36,571 nucleotides of DNA from Cyclobacteriaceae bacterium (GTDB lineage: Bacteria; Bacteroidota; Bacteroidia; Cytophagales; Cyclobacteriaceae). The stretch's first letter is position 1, and every line of letters begins with the position of its first letter. Below the pieces are notes generated by a model. That model had not been told where the DNA came from and searched no databases. It saw only the letters and a list, made by a program, of their open reading frames with translations. A program made the translations under genes and the position numbers. The stretch covers positions 1-36,571 of the forward strand of contig JAHBUB010000036.1 in NCBI GenBank assembly GCA_019638285.1. The letters are read 5' to 3'. This document shows positions 8,589-16,594 of the stretch, piece after piece.

Positions 8589-9512
8589 TTACTTCTTGTT
8601 CTTGGGTACTATGTTCAATGTGTTTGTATACTGTTTAGCCCGATTGGGATAATCTGTAATAAAACCATCTACACCCATTCCCTTCAGGGCCAGCATTTCA
8701 GAAATTTCATTGACGGTCCACGGGATGACTTTTATGTTCTTATTATGCAGCTCTTTCACTTCTACCTGGTTGATGTTGCGGTAATATGGGGAATATATAG
8801 TTGGATTGAATCCCAATTCATTTAAATGAGACTCGACTGAGTTTTTATCCTCTACCAACATTGCCAACTTGATATTTGGATATTTTTCGTGCCAGTATTT
8901 TAAAACCCGGAAATCGAATGATTGAATAATCACCCGATCCATTGGCAAATATTCGTCTAGAAGATTGTAAACCATATCCGAAAATTCTGCCGGAGCAGGA
9001 TGGAACTTCCCATCTCCATCATCATCTGATTTGATTTCGATATTATAATCGACCTCAAAGCGAGTATAGCTTTTTATGTGGTTTTCAATTGCCACAATAA
9101 CATCAGCTAACAATGGTTTTACAGCACTTATCTTTTGTTGATCTGGAAACCTACTATTCCCTAAGGAGCCACAATCAAATTGTTTAATTTCCTCATAAGT
9201 CATTTTGTAAATGTTAAAATGCTTCTCTTCTTTCTTGGTGAAGGTATATCCGGAGGAATCAAGGCAAATAGCAGACGACATCCAAGGCTCGTGCGAAACA
9301 ATGATTTGACCATCTTTTGTAATCGCCAAATCCATTTCAACAGTAGTGACTCCGGAATCAAGTGCAGTAATAAAAGCGGGAATTGTATTTTCAGGCATTA
9401 AGCCTCTTGCTCCCCGATGCCCCTGCACATCAAATGTGGAGAGTTTTTTTTGGGAAAAGCCAATGGAAGGAACCATAAATGCAAATATTAGAACAAGAGG
9501 TAATAATCTCAT
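8589..9512 (-). CDS. Glycerophosphodiester phosphodiesterase family protein
   Basis: A 307-residue secreted phosphodiesterase that should hydrolyse glycerophosphodiesters to glycerol-3-phosphate and an alcohol. The signal peptide covers about residues 1-20. The GDPD signature QGHRGARGLMPENT gives the catalytic His/Arg, followed by VEMDLAITKDGQIIVSHEPW with the metal-binding Glu/Asp and second catalytic His. The C-terminal GVDGFITDYP is the usual family ending. It resembles the periplasmic GlpQ class rather than the cytoplasmic UgpQ class. A bidirectional terminator separates it from the outer-membrane protein gene upstream. Confidence 0.9.
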   Translation of the reverse strand: MRLLPLVLIFAFMVPSIGFSQKKLSTFDVQGHRGARGLMPENTIPAFITALDSGVTTVEMDLAITKDGQIIVSHEPWMSSAICLDSSGYTFTKKEEKHFNIYKMTYEEIKQFDCGSLGNSRFPDQQKISAVKPLLADVIVAIENHIKSYTRFEVDYNIEIKSDDDGDGKFHPAPAEFSDMVYNLLDEYLPMDRVIIQSFDFRVLKYWHEKYPNIKLAMLVEDKNSVESHLNELGFNPTIYSPYYRNINQVEVKELHNKNIKVIPWTVNEISEMLALKGMGVDGFITDYPNRAKQYTNTLNIVPKNKK

Positions 9513-9553
9513 ATTCCAAAGATAAAATTAATCTATGAATGAAACGCCAACAT

Positions 9554-9589
9554 AAAAAAAGGAGCACGTAATGCGCGCTCCTTTTTTTT
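9554..9589 (-). terminator. Rho-independent terminator after the outer-membrane protein gene
   Basis: A-rich run, GGAGC, an 11-base loop region containing acgtaatgcgc, GCTCC and eight T. The arms AAAAAAAGGAGC and GCTCCTTTTTTT pair fully. Because both flanks are A/T tracts the element can stop transcription in either direction; its position 19 bases after the barrel gene's stop makes it that gene's terminator. Confidence 0.8.
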
Positions 9590-9607
9590 GTTGTTATCAA
9601 CTTATTA

Positions 9608-10216
9608 TTATTTCTTTCCTCCACTAATAAAGAAGCCTGCCTTAATTCCAAGATAACTATTTTTGGACTTTGATGTAAATGAATTGCCTCCTGAAATAAC
9701 AACTGATTCTGTTTCCGGAATGATGTTATATTCAGCCTGTAAAGTGAAGTGGCCGGCATCAAACCCCAGACGAGGATAAAAGCCAAATTGGCTATCAGAG
9801 GCTGAGGCTTCTACTGTATTTCCCCCATCACTAAAACTTGCAGAAGCCAAAGTGTACATACCAAGACCGAGACCAGCAAAAGGCCTGAAGGAAGCATTGT
9901 TAGAAAAGTAATATTGCCCATTAATTGAATAAGACGCATTTCCTGAAACTTCCCCTTCCGAACTTACGGTTGATCCGGAGCCAGTTACAGTAACACCTCG
10001 TGCCATAATTGCACTTTCGATTCGTAAGCCGACAGCTATCGCATCGCTCACCCTATATGCAGGCTCAAAATAAACAAGTACTCCGCCTTTAGCTCCTTCT
10101 CCTCCCGGTGAGGCATACCCTAGTCCAAGACCTATTTTTACAGGTTTGAATTCCTGTGCATTGGCAGTAAATACTGCTGCCGAAATAAAGCTTACAATTA
10201 ATAAGTATTTTTTCAT
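9608..10216 (-). CDS. Small outer-membrane beta-barrel protein
   Basis: A 202-residue protein with a signal peptide (MKKYLLIVSFISAAVFTANAQ) and alternating hydrophobic/polar strands rich in Gly, Ser and aromatic residues (for example YFEPAYRVSDAIAVGLRIES and FRPFAGLGLGMYTLASASF), typical of eight-stranded OmpA/OmpW-like barrels. The C-terminal strand NSYLGIKAGFFISGGKK lacks a terminal Phe but has aromatic/aliphatic alternation. It has its own terminator downstream and a 273-base region upstream, so it is probably monocistronic. The upstream region (10217-10489) holds a short inverted repeat (10235-10250) and AT-rich sequence; no convincing promoter was found. The specific role is unknown. Confidence 0.8.
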   Translation of the reverse strand: MKKYLLIVSFISAAVFTANAQEFKPVKIGLGLGYASPGGEGAKGGVLVYFEPAYRVSDAIAVGLRIESAIMARGVTVTGSGSTVSSEGEVSGNASYSINGQYYFSNNASFRPFAGLGLGMYTLASASFSDGGNTVEASASDSQFGFYPRLGFDAGHFTLQAEYNIIPETESVVISGGNSFTSKSKNSYLGIKAGFFISGGKK

Positions 10217-10489
10217 GTTAATAAAAGTTGGTTATGGTAATCAATTACCACAAACTATGCCACAAATCCTATGAATTTCCTTTCAAGTGTGTATTAATAA
10301 ATTATAGTGTATTCAGTGAGCAATGGAAATTCTTCCTAATTGGCTTTTAAAGCTATCTTTTTTGTAGACACATCGCGAAATTATTTATTCGGAGATGCGG
10401 TGAGGTCATCTTTCTCCTTTTAGAGATTCTCCACTAATTGTATTGGCAGTAATAATCTTAAATACCATTAAGAATCTTTATCAATAACC

Positions 10490-11359
10490 TTATTCCTCAA
10501 TGAGTACTCCCATCTTACCCATCTGATAATCACGCATGGCCTCCATAATTTGAGTTTGCGTATTCATTACAAAAGGTCCATGAGAAACCACCTCTTCATC
10601 AAGAGGTTTACCCGTTAAAAATAAAATGCGTGTGTCCTCCAAAGCCTCTAATGATATTCCATCTCCATCATTTTTAAAATGAGCCAGGTGTAATTCCTCC
10701 ACCTGACCAAATCCTTCAATATTTAATTTACCATCTAATAAATAGATCATCGCATTGTGATGAGCTGGTGTGGGTATCAAAATTTTACCTTCTTTTTTAA
10801 ATTCAAGCGTAGCGGAATTTACAACGGCTTGTGATGGAATTGGACCTTTCACTCCCAATACCTCACCTGAAAATATGCGAACATTCACTTTTCCATCTTC
10901 ACTTGTTTTGGTGGGCGCCTCCTCTGCACTTAAGGGATGATAAGCCGGTTGGTCCATCTTATGCATTGCGGGAGTATTGATCCAAAGCTGAATGATTTCC
11001 TGTCTTCCTCCTATTTCATGAATGTCATCGGGTGGTCGCTCACTGTGAATTATGCCCATTCCAGCATTCATCCATTGCACACCCCCTGCATATACATTGC
11101 TGTCGTTTCCCCGGCTATCACGGTGGTGCACTCCACCCTGAAAAATAAATGTAACAGGGGAAAAACCCCGATGGGGATGCGGTCCTACACCCGTCTTACT
11201 GGGTGCGATATGTTTTGGCACTTTTATATTGGCATGGTGCAACAATAAAAATGGATCGATCTGTTCGACCTTTTGAGTTGGAAGCGGCTGCCGAATGGGC
11301 ATGCCTCCCATATCAACCGGATGTGCGTAAAGCAACCGAGCTACGGATCTGTTTTTCAT
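10490..11359 (-). CDS. Pirin family protein (first of two)
   Basis: A 289-residue bicupin of the pirin family. The N-terminal cupin carries the metal-binding pattern GPHPHRGFSPVTF and later GMGIIHSERPP, giving the three His and one Glu ligands. The C-terminal half contains the second cupin and the pirin C-terminal ending (GPFVMNTQTQIMEAMRDYQ). Bacterial pirins include quercetinase-like dioxygenases and redox-linked regulators; which applies here is not clear. The start ATG at 11359 is followed by the unusual MKNRSVARLLYAHPVDMGGM before the core. The gene lies 13 bases after the second pirin gene, so the two are probably one transcript under the operator at 12148-12161. Confidence 0.9.
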   Translation of the reverse strand: MKNRSVARLLYAHPVDMGGMPIRQPLPTQKVEQIDPFLLLHHANIKVPKHIAPSKTGVGPHPHRGFSPVTFIFQGGVHHRDSRGNDSNVYAGGVQWMNAGMGIIHSERPPDDIHEIGGRQEIIQLWINTPAMHKMDQPAYHPLSAEEAPTKTSEDGKVNVRIFSGEVLGVKGPIPSQAVVNSATLEFKKEGKILIPTPAHHNAMIYLLDGKLNIEGFGQVEELHLAHFKNDGDGISLEALEDTRILFLTGKPLDEEVVSHGPFVMNTQTQIMEAMRDYQMGKMGVLIEE

Positions 11360-11372
11360 CTGTTAATCATGT

Positions 11373-12083
11373 TTATATCATTGGCACTTCAATTAACAAT
11401 ACCTCGGCTTTAGTGTTCGCCAAAATCGAAAACTTATCTACCTCCCAAATCCCAAAACCATCTCTTTTGTTGAGTTTTTGATCATTGATGGTAACATCAC
11501 CTTCTATTACAAACACATATACCCCATTGCCTTTTTGCTTAATGGTGTAATTGGTACTAAAACCCTCCTCTAAACTACCCAGGTGTAACCATGCATCCTG
11601 ATTAATAGTAACACCAAGGTCCGTTTCAACAGGACTAACAATCTGCTGAAGCCTGTTTATTCTTTCTGAAGGATCTAAGGTTTTTTGATCATACCGGGGC
11701 TCAATATCTTTAAGTTTAGGGTAAATCCAGAGCTGAAGAAAGTTTACCTTTTCTCCTTTGTTTTTATTGTACTCTGAATGTTGAACACCCGTTCCAGCGC
11801 TCATGATCTGAACATCATTCTGTTTAATGACTGTTGTGTTTCCCATGCTGTCTTTATGTTCCAAATCTCCGGATAAGGGGATTGAGATGATCTCCATATT
11901 ATCGTGAGGATGTTTGCCAAAACCCATGCCTCCCTCAACAAAATCATCGTTGAGTACCCTGAGTGCGCCAAAATGCATTCTTTCTGGGTTATGGTAATTG
12001 GCAAAGCTGAAGGTATGATTTGTATCGAGCCAGCCGTGATTTGCATGGCCTCTGGAGTTTGATTGATGCAATGTAGTTTTCAT
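11373..12083 (-). CDS. Pirin family protein (YhaK-like, second of two)
   Basis: A 236-residue pirin. The opening GWLDTNHTFSFANYHNPERMHFGALRVLNDDFV is shared by the short YhaK-type pirins (in outline: Trp-Leu, SF-x-N-Y, FG-x-L-R-V-x-N-D-D). Metal ligands are seen in GKHPHDNMEI and GTGVQHSEYN. It is shorter than its neighbour and probably represents a distinct subgroup, so the pair is not a recent duplication. YhaK-type proteins have been linked to oxidative or electrophile stress in enterobacteria. The gene is first in the two-pirin transcript; its promoter overlaps a candidate MarR operator. Confidence 0.9.
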   Translation of the reverse strand: MKTTLHQSNSRGHANHGWLDTNHTFSFANYHNPERMHFGALRVLNDDFVEGGMGFGKHPHDNMEIISIPLSGDLEHKDSMGNTTVIKQNDVQIMSAGTGVQHSEYNKNKGEKVNFLQLWIYPKLKDIEPRYDQKTLDPSERINRLQQIVSPVETDLGVTINQDAWLHLGSLEEGFSTNYTIKQKGNGVYVFVIEGDVTINDQKLNKRDGFGIWEVDKFSILANTKAEVLLIEVPMI

Positions 12084-12130
12084 TTTTTATGGATTTAAGT
12101 CTTTATATGTGTTTAACGTAGATTCTTATA

Positions 12131-12161
12131 TAAAGATATATACAATTATTGTATATACAAT
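12131..12161 (-). promoter_or_regulatory. Pirin operon promoter overlapped by a MarR-type operator
   Basis: The 14-bp perfect palindrome ATTGTATATACAAT lies at 12148-12161; a direct repeat TATACAATTATT occurs at 12139-12150 and again at 12154-12165, giving two sites about 15 bp apart. On the minus strand TTG (12160-12158), 19 bases and TATCTTTA (12138-12131) form a near-consensus Bacteroidota promoter, so a repressor on the palindrome would cover the -33 element. A closely similar palindrome lies at the marR promoter (15012-15023). Confidence 0.6.
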
Positions 12162-12251
12162 TATTAATGTATAATTATTCGGTTTCTGCACAGATAGTGG
12201 ATTTAATCGGCCAATTGCCAAGATCAGCTCATCCTCACCCTAAAATGCTGG

Positions 12252-14507
12252 TCATTTTATTTCGGTATAACTCATCACAGCCCTCAATTTGGCATAGGTG
12301 TATTTGCCTTCTAGTTTTCCGAACAAATCCTTAGAGGTAAACTCTTTTGGCAATTCTTTGATAGCATTTGAGATTAGTTTCACCTCCTCCTCTTTGATAA
12401 AATCAAATATTTCTATTAAGCCATTTTGAACGGCTTTCACCAGATGACCTTCAATGGTGCCCGGCACTAACTCTCTTTCTTTTGCAATGGTTTCAATGTC
12501 CTTACCTTCTTTCCACATTAGCAAAGTAATGTCATAGGTATTTGGACCATCCTTCTTCCTTCCCCCCTTCTTTTTACCTGGGCCTTTTTTATTATCAGGA
12601 AACTGAGTTTTGATTTCATCCAAAAGGCGCTTTCGTTCTGCAAGACGTGCATTTGCCAGCTCCGAAAAATCAAACGATTGATTGCCATTCAAAATACCCT
12701 CAATCAATAGTTGCGACTTGTCCACTTCTTCAAGTATTTTAGAAAACAATTGATCCAGCTCTCCTAACCCATTCAAATAGGTTTTCACTCGTTTGTGCTG
12801 CTTCATCTCTGCGGTATGCAGCAACAACATTTTTACATTCTCTGTGAGTATATTCTTATAATAGGCACTTCCTTTTTTAATGCGTTCGAGCAATTTTTCA
12901 TGGTCGTTAGCGCGAACAAGCGTTTGCAATTGCTCTCTGAACTTTGCCGTATTCTCTTTCTCGTTTTCTAACGACTCGGTAATTTGTTCCAAAACAGGTT
13001 TCATGCTGATCTCATTTAAAGAGGCAGATTCCTTTTTCGACTTTGATACGTAACCAATCTCTTTTATCAACCCACTGAAATCAAAAGTCCTGTCAATAAG
13101 AAATGAAATAAATTCTGATTGCTTCTGCTTCATCACAGCGGGTAACTCACTCGGTTTGTTATTGTTTTTACTAAAAGATACAATCTGATTGTCTGCGCTG
13201 ATCACCCCTGGGTGAATCTGTGAGCGAAGAATCAATCCATCCAATGACCTAAGACGGGATAAGGCTACATATACCTGCCCTCCTGTAAACGCCTGGCCCA
13301 CATCCACAATTGCTTTTTCAAAAGTAAGTCCCTGGCTTTTATGCACTGTAATGGCCCAGGCCAACTTAACAGGGTATTGCGAAAAACTACCTACTATCTC
13401 ATCATCCAGATCGTTAGTACTGGCATTGATGGTATACTTTTTATTTTCCCATCGCTCGCGCCTCAACTCAAATGATGCATTGCTTTCGGCCAATAGCACT
13501 TCTACTTTATCACCTTGAATTTTGCTGACTGTTGCCAGCTTGCCATTAAAGTACATTTGATTTTCACTGTCGTTGCGAATGAACATGATTTGTGCTCCTT
13601 CTTTCAACTCAAGTTTTTCTTGCACGGGGTACATGGATTCTGGGAATTCACCCTCCATTCGGGCTTCAAAAAAATGAGAATCAGAATCCAGCTCGCGCAG
13701 AGCCGTTTTGTTCATCTCATCTGCCTTGTAATTATGGGTGGTAAGCGTTATCACTTCTTTTACCGATTTCATTTCCTCTTCTTTCTGATAATGAGAATTC
13801 AATTCATCAATATCATTCTGAGTAGGAGTGTTGTTTCTTAAGTTATTGAGGATATTAATAAACACATCATCCTGTTGTCTGAAAATTTTATCCAGCTCGA
13901 TATATACAAACCCATCCTGCTTCAAGGCCAGTGATTCATAAAACCACGCGCTTTTATAGTAGCGTTGAAGCATGCTCTCTTCATTTCTTCTGACTACCGG
14001 AGGCAATTGATAGAGATCCCCTATCAACAACAACTGAACGCCCCCAAAACTTTTTCTGAAATTTCCTCTGGCTGAACGCAACCGATAATCAATCGCATCC
14101 AAAACATCCGCACGCAACATGCTTACCTCATCAATTACCAAAAGATCGATTGACCTCAACACTTGCTTCCTCACACTGTTGAGTGGATGCTTTCTAGCCA
14201 ATGTGTTTTGAGTAAAAAATCCTTCCTCTGCATTAAAGTCTGCAGGAATAGATCGGTCTGGCAGGAAAGTACCTAATGGAAATAAAAACTGCGAATGAAT
14301 AGTAACACCTCCAGCATTTAATGCAGCAATACCTGTTGGCGCAACAACGACAAATTGTTTATGGGTGTGCTTTTCTAAATTTTTAAGAAAAGTTGTTTTT
14401 CCTGTTCCAGCCTTACCCGTAAGAAAAATATGCCCTGAGGTACTGTTGATGAACTGAAGGGCTGTTTCAGCAAAATGGCTCATTTCTACATCAATATCCT
14501 CTGTCAT
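12252..14507 (-). CDS. PIF1-like helicase with C-terminal helix-turn-helix domain
   Basis: A 751-residue superfamily 1B helicase. Walker A is GKAGTGKTTF near residue 35, motif Ia is VVAPTGIAALNAGG, motif II is LLVIDEVSML, and the C-terminal core has AWAITVHKSQGLTF and YVALSRLRSLDGL, the RecD/PIF1 motifs V and VI. Residues about 450-640 are charged and helical; a Lys/Gly-rich linker (GPGKKKGGRKK) leads to a helix-turn-helix domain near 650-710 (TYDITLLMWKEGKDIETIAK) as in other Bacteroidota helicases of this type. It is expected to unwind DNA 5'-3', but the specific role is unknown. It starts 19 bases after marR, so it may be co-transcribed with it. ATG start at 14507. Confidence 0.9.
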   Translation of the reverse strand: MTEDIDVEMSHFAETALQFINSTSGHIFLTGKAGTGKTTFLKNLEKHTHKQFVVVAPTGIAALNAGGVTIHSQFLFPLGTFLPDRSIPADFNAEEGFFTQNTLARKHPLNSVRKQVLRSIDLLVIDEVSMLRADVLDAIDYRLRSARGNFRKSFGGVQLLLIGDLYQLPPVVRRNEESMLQRYYKSAWFYESLALKQDGFVYIELDKIFRQQDDVFINILNNLRNNTPTQNDIDELNSHYQKEEEMKSVKEVITLTTHNYKADEMNKTALRELDSDSHFFEARMEGEFPESMYPVQEKLELKEGAQIMFIRNDSENQMYFNGKLATVSKIQGDKVEVLLAESNASFELRRERWENKKYTINASTNDLDDEIVGSFSQYPVKLAWAITVHKSQGLTFEKAIVDVGQAFTGGQVYVALSRLRSLDGLILRSQIHPGVISADNQIVSFSKNNNKPSELPAVMKQKQSEFISFLIDRTFDFSGLIKEIGYVSKSKKESASLNEISMKPVLEQITESLENEKENTAKFREQLQTLVRANDHEKLLERIKKGSAYYKNILTENVKMLLLHTAEMKQHKRVKTYLNGLGELDQLFSKILEEVDKSQLLIEGILNGNQSFDFSELANARLAERKRLLDEIKTQFPDNKKGPGKKKGGRKKDGPNTYDITLLMWKEGKDIETIAKERELVPGTIEGHLVKAVQNGLIEIFDFIKEEEVKLISNAIKELPKEFTSKDLFGKLEGKYTYAKLRAVMSYTEIK

Positions 14508-14526
14508 AGTAAGTTATAGGGAAATA

Positions 14527-14976
14527 CTACGATCGCAATTTATCCAATATTCTGTTGAGTTCAACAGCTTCCGCTTTGGTGATTGCTTTTTGTATGGACA
14601 ACCATTGGTCATAGTCCTTATCAATATCCGAAAGAACGTTGAGTCCTTTTGCTGTGATCGAAATATCCACCTGCCTGCGGTTCGATTCACACAACTGGCG
14701 ATCCACCAATTCTTTTTGTCTCAATTTTTCTACAAGCCGGGTACAATTGCTGTTTTTCTCTATCATCCGCTCAGCAATATCTGCGAGGCGCATGGGTATG
14801 GGGTGGCTCCCCCTTAAAATCCTAAGCACATTAAATTGTTCCGGGGAAATATTGAATTTCTTGAAGTATGCCGCATTTCTGTTATTTAACCAGCTACTAG
14901 TGTACAAAATATTGACCATCACCTTTTGGTGTTCGTTGGTAAACTTTGTCTGCTTTACATCTTCTTCTAACCCCAT
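14527..14976 (-). CDS. MarR family transcriptional regulator
   Basis: A 149-residue winged-helix regulator with the MarR layout: dimerisation helices at both ends, a wHTH near residues 45-105 (FNVLRILRGSHPIPMRLADIAER then a recognition segment NSNCTRLVEKL) and the wing QLCESNRRQVDISITAKG with the conserved Asp/Arg. MarR proteins are usually repressors released by small ligands or oxidation. One Cys lies in the recognition helix region (NSNCTRL) and one just before the wing (RQLCESN), so redox sensing is conceivable. The palindrome overlapping its own promoter is repeated at the pirin promoter, which suggests autoregulation and control of the pirins. It lies ahead of the PIF1-like helicase gene. 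Confidence 0.92.
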   Translation of the reverse strand: MGLEEDVKQTKFTNEHQKVMVNILYTSSWLNNRNAAYFKKFNISPEQFNVLRILRGSHPIPMRLADIAERMIEKNSNCTRLVEKLRQKELVDRQLCESNRRQVDISITAKGLNVLSDIDKDYDQWLSIQKAITKAEAVELNRILDKLRS

Positions 14977-15011
14977 ATCATTTACGGTTTACGTAAATGT
15001 AGATACTATTG

Positions 15012-15028
15012 TTGTTTATACAAACATA
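15012..15028 (-). promoter_or_regulatory. marR promoter -7 element with overlapping operator
   Basis: On the minus strand TATGTTTG (15028-15021) is an exact TAnnTTTG element; its last three bases are the first half of the near-palindrome TTGTATAAACAA (15023-15012). The predicted transcript starts inside this palindrome, about 40 bases ahead of the marR ATG. No clear -33 TTG is present at the expected distance. The palindrome differs at one of 12 positions from TTGTATATACAA at the pirin promoter. Confidence 0.55.
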
Positions 15029-15118
15029 GAGGGGGTTTCATAGAATTTTGATATAAATTGAAATATGAAATATCTCTTCTAGTCAAATCTCTTTGATTGG
15101 CTTCTAGCGCAAAGGTTA

Positions 15119-16063
15119 TTAGCGTGTACAACAAATTATCTGATCAAACAATATTGAATTAAACATTTTAGTTTGTTCCATCTGAGGTAAGTGACCCGCA
15201 TTTGGCAAAACAAACAATTCAACATCAGGGATTCTTTCCATAAGGTTAGCACGTACTTCGTCCAACTTAACCACCTTATCATGCGCTCCCCACAAAGCAA
15301 ATACAGGCATCCCAGACTCAGCAATTTTTCTCTGTTCATTTTCTAAGGAAGGGCTATTCATTCGGGTAGAAAGTAAAGCCCGCGCAAATCCTTTGTATTT
15401 CATCATTTTCTCATAGCGCGTGTCCCATCCGGTAAATGGAGAGGGATCATAAAAATCATCTAACTGTCCACTTGCCATAGAAGTATAACCTTCACTTTGT
15501 TTAAAATTCTGAATCTCCTGCTCAGAAACCATGACAGGATATTCCTTATCATTCGTAATTGTTTCGAAGCCCGCAGCATCGACATAAATTAAATTCTGAA
15601 TCCGATCGGGATATTGAAAGGCAAAGGCGGTAATGGTTCTTCCTCCATTGGATAAACCGAGTAAGTTTATTTTTTTATCAATGTTTAATTCATTAAGTAG
15701 CTCGTGCAATTGGCCCGAATAAAGCGCCACATCATACACTACATCCGGGTTGTCAGAGTAACCACGCCCGTACACATCATAACGCAAAGCGCCATACCCA
15801 CGCGATAGGGCTGCATAATAGGTGGAATCCCAAATATAAGAAGGTACTGAAAAGCCATGAACCATTACCAGCAGGGTATCTGCCTCCTGATTCTCAAATT
15901 CATAATAAGTATACCCCGCACTTAGTTTTGCAAAATTACCTGTCTTTATGGTAGCTCTAAAAGCATTATCCTTTAAGATAGTTTCAGGGTCATTGAATTT
16001 CTCTTTGGTGGCACAGCCTATCAAAAATAATAACACAAGGCAGGTGAAGGTTAGACGTTGCAT
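15119..16063 (-). CDS. Alpha/beta hydrolase lipoprotein
   Basis: A 314-residue alpha/beta-fold hydrolase carried on a lipoprotein signal: MQRLTFTCLVLLFLIGC ends in a lipobox (LIGC), so Cys17 should be lipidated and the enzyme held in the cell envelope. The oxyanion strand VMVHGFSVP, nucleophile elbow GLSNGG, acid in WGAHDKVV and catalytic His in NAGHLPQ form a full triad. The lid region (residues about 170-230) is typical of small esterase/lactonase-type enzymes; the substrate is not evident. It stands alone, 142 bases downstream of marR on the same strand (marR is transcribed away from it). No promoter was recognised upstream. Confidence 0.87.
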   Translation of the reverse strand: MQRLTFTCLVLLFLIGCATKEKFNDPETILKDNAFRATIKTGNFAKLSAGYTYYEFENQEADTLLVMVHGFSVPSYIWDSTYYAALSRGYGALRYDVYGRGYSDNPDVVYDVALYSGQLHELLNELNIDKKINLLGLSNGGRTITAFAFQYPDRIQNLIYVDAAGFETITNDKEYPVMVSEQEIQNFKQSEGYTSMASGQLDDFYDPSPFTGWDTRYEKMMKYKGFARALLSTRMNSPSLENEQRKIAESGMPVFALWGAHDKVVKLDEVRANLMERIPDVELFVLPNAGHLPQMEQTKMFNSILFDQIICCTR

Positions 16064-16429
16064 ATCGAAAGTTTATAAGTCTAAAATTACTATTAAAATC
16101 TTATCCGTGGTAAAGTGTGGAACTCAATTATACCCTGAGGCAAGAACTAAAACCTTGCTCCTTCATTATTGATTACCATGGATTTACTTAAAGCGTAACT
16201 TCAAGTAAAAATTTTCCACAGATAATGTTGAATTATGAATAGAGAAAGTAGGAATATCTTCATATAATAATATCCACTCAAGTAAGATTAGGTTAATAAA
16301 TGAAGTGAGAAATAAGTTAAATCCTCCTTTCTGGCATATTCTTGTTAAGAAATGCTTCATTATCCATGTAATAAAACCTGTTAAGTTGACTTTAATTAGA
16401 TAAAGATAAAATGCAATTTTAGCCCTGTT
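16064..16429. other. 366-base intergenic region between divergent genes
   Basis: AT-rich region separating the minus-strand hydrolase from the plus-strand small gene pair. It must hold promoters for both, but no exact TTTG-N19-TAnnTTTG arrangement was found in either direction. A single DnaA-box-like TTTTCCACA occurs at 16212-16220 and is taken as chance. No open frame with protein-like composition and no strong inverted repeat were seen. Confidence 0.5.
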
Positions 16430-16594
16430 ATGATTAAGACAATTTTACTCAGACTTAAAGGAAACGGATTTATAAGGGAGTGTATGCTTTTCCAATGCGA
16501 CATTCCTTATTATTGGTTTCTTGGCATTATGGTATGGAGCTCCCTTATTGTGTTTATCTATGCCGGATTGGCATTGATCAGACTAGGGCTATGA
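16430..16594 (+). CDS. Small single-span membrane protein coupled to a winged-helix gene
   Basis: A 54-residue frame starting at ATG 16430: a short basic N-terminal segment (MIKTILLRLKGNGFIREC), a Cys/Asp/Pro hinge (FQCDIPYY), then one hydrophobic span at about residues 29-51 (FLGIMVWSSLIVFIYAGLAL) ending in RLGL. The frame closes with TGA at 16592-16594, which overlaps the ATG (16591-16593) of the downstream winged-helix gene as ATGA. The overlap and clear membrane-segment composition argue that this is a real gene rather than the N-terminal extension of the next protein in another frame. No family is recognised. Topology by the positive-inside rule would put the N-terminus in the cytoplasm. 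It may tether, sense for, or counter the DNA-binding partner; this is inference. Confidence 0.6.
   Translation: MIKTILLRLKGNGFIRECMLFQCDIPYYWFLGIMVWSSLIVFIYAGLALIRLGL

Noticed and set aside
9430-9786. 118-codon minus-strand frame crossing two genes and a terminator
   Set aside because: It overlaps the phosphodiesterase start, the terminator and the barrel gene in a different frame; a shadow.
10235-10250. Inverted repeat TGGTAAT-CA-ATTACCA upstream of the barrel gene
   Set aside because: Short, imperfectly placed, no promoter to relate it to and no second copy.
13895-13912. TATACAA half-site inside the helicase gene as an extra MarR operator
   Set aside because: Only a half-site within coding sequence and not a palindrome.
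16212-16220. DnaA-box-like TTTTCCACA
   Set aside because: Single, one mismatch, no cluster of boxes and no origin genes nearby.
16480-16590. GTG-started N-terminal extension of the winged-helix protein
   Set aside because: It lies in another frame over the membrane-peptide gene, has Cys/Tyr/His-rich odd composition, and the ATG at 16591 overlaps the preceding stop exactly.
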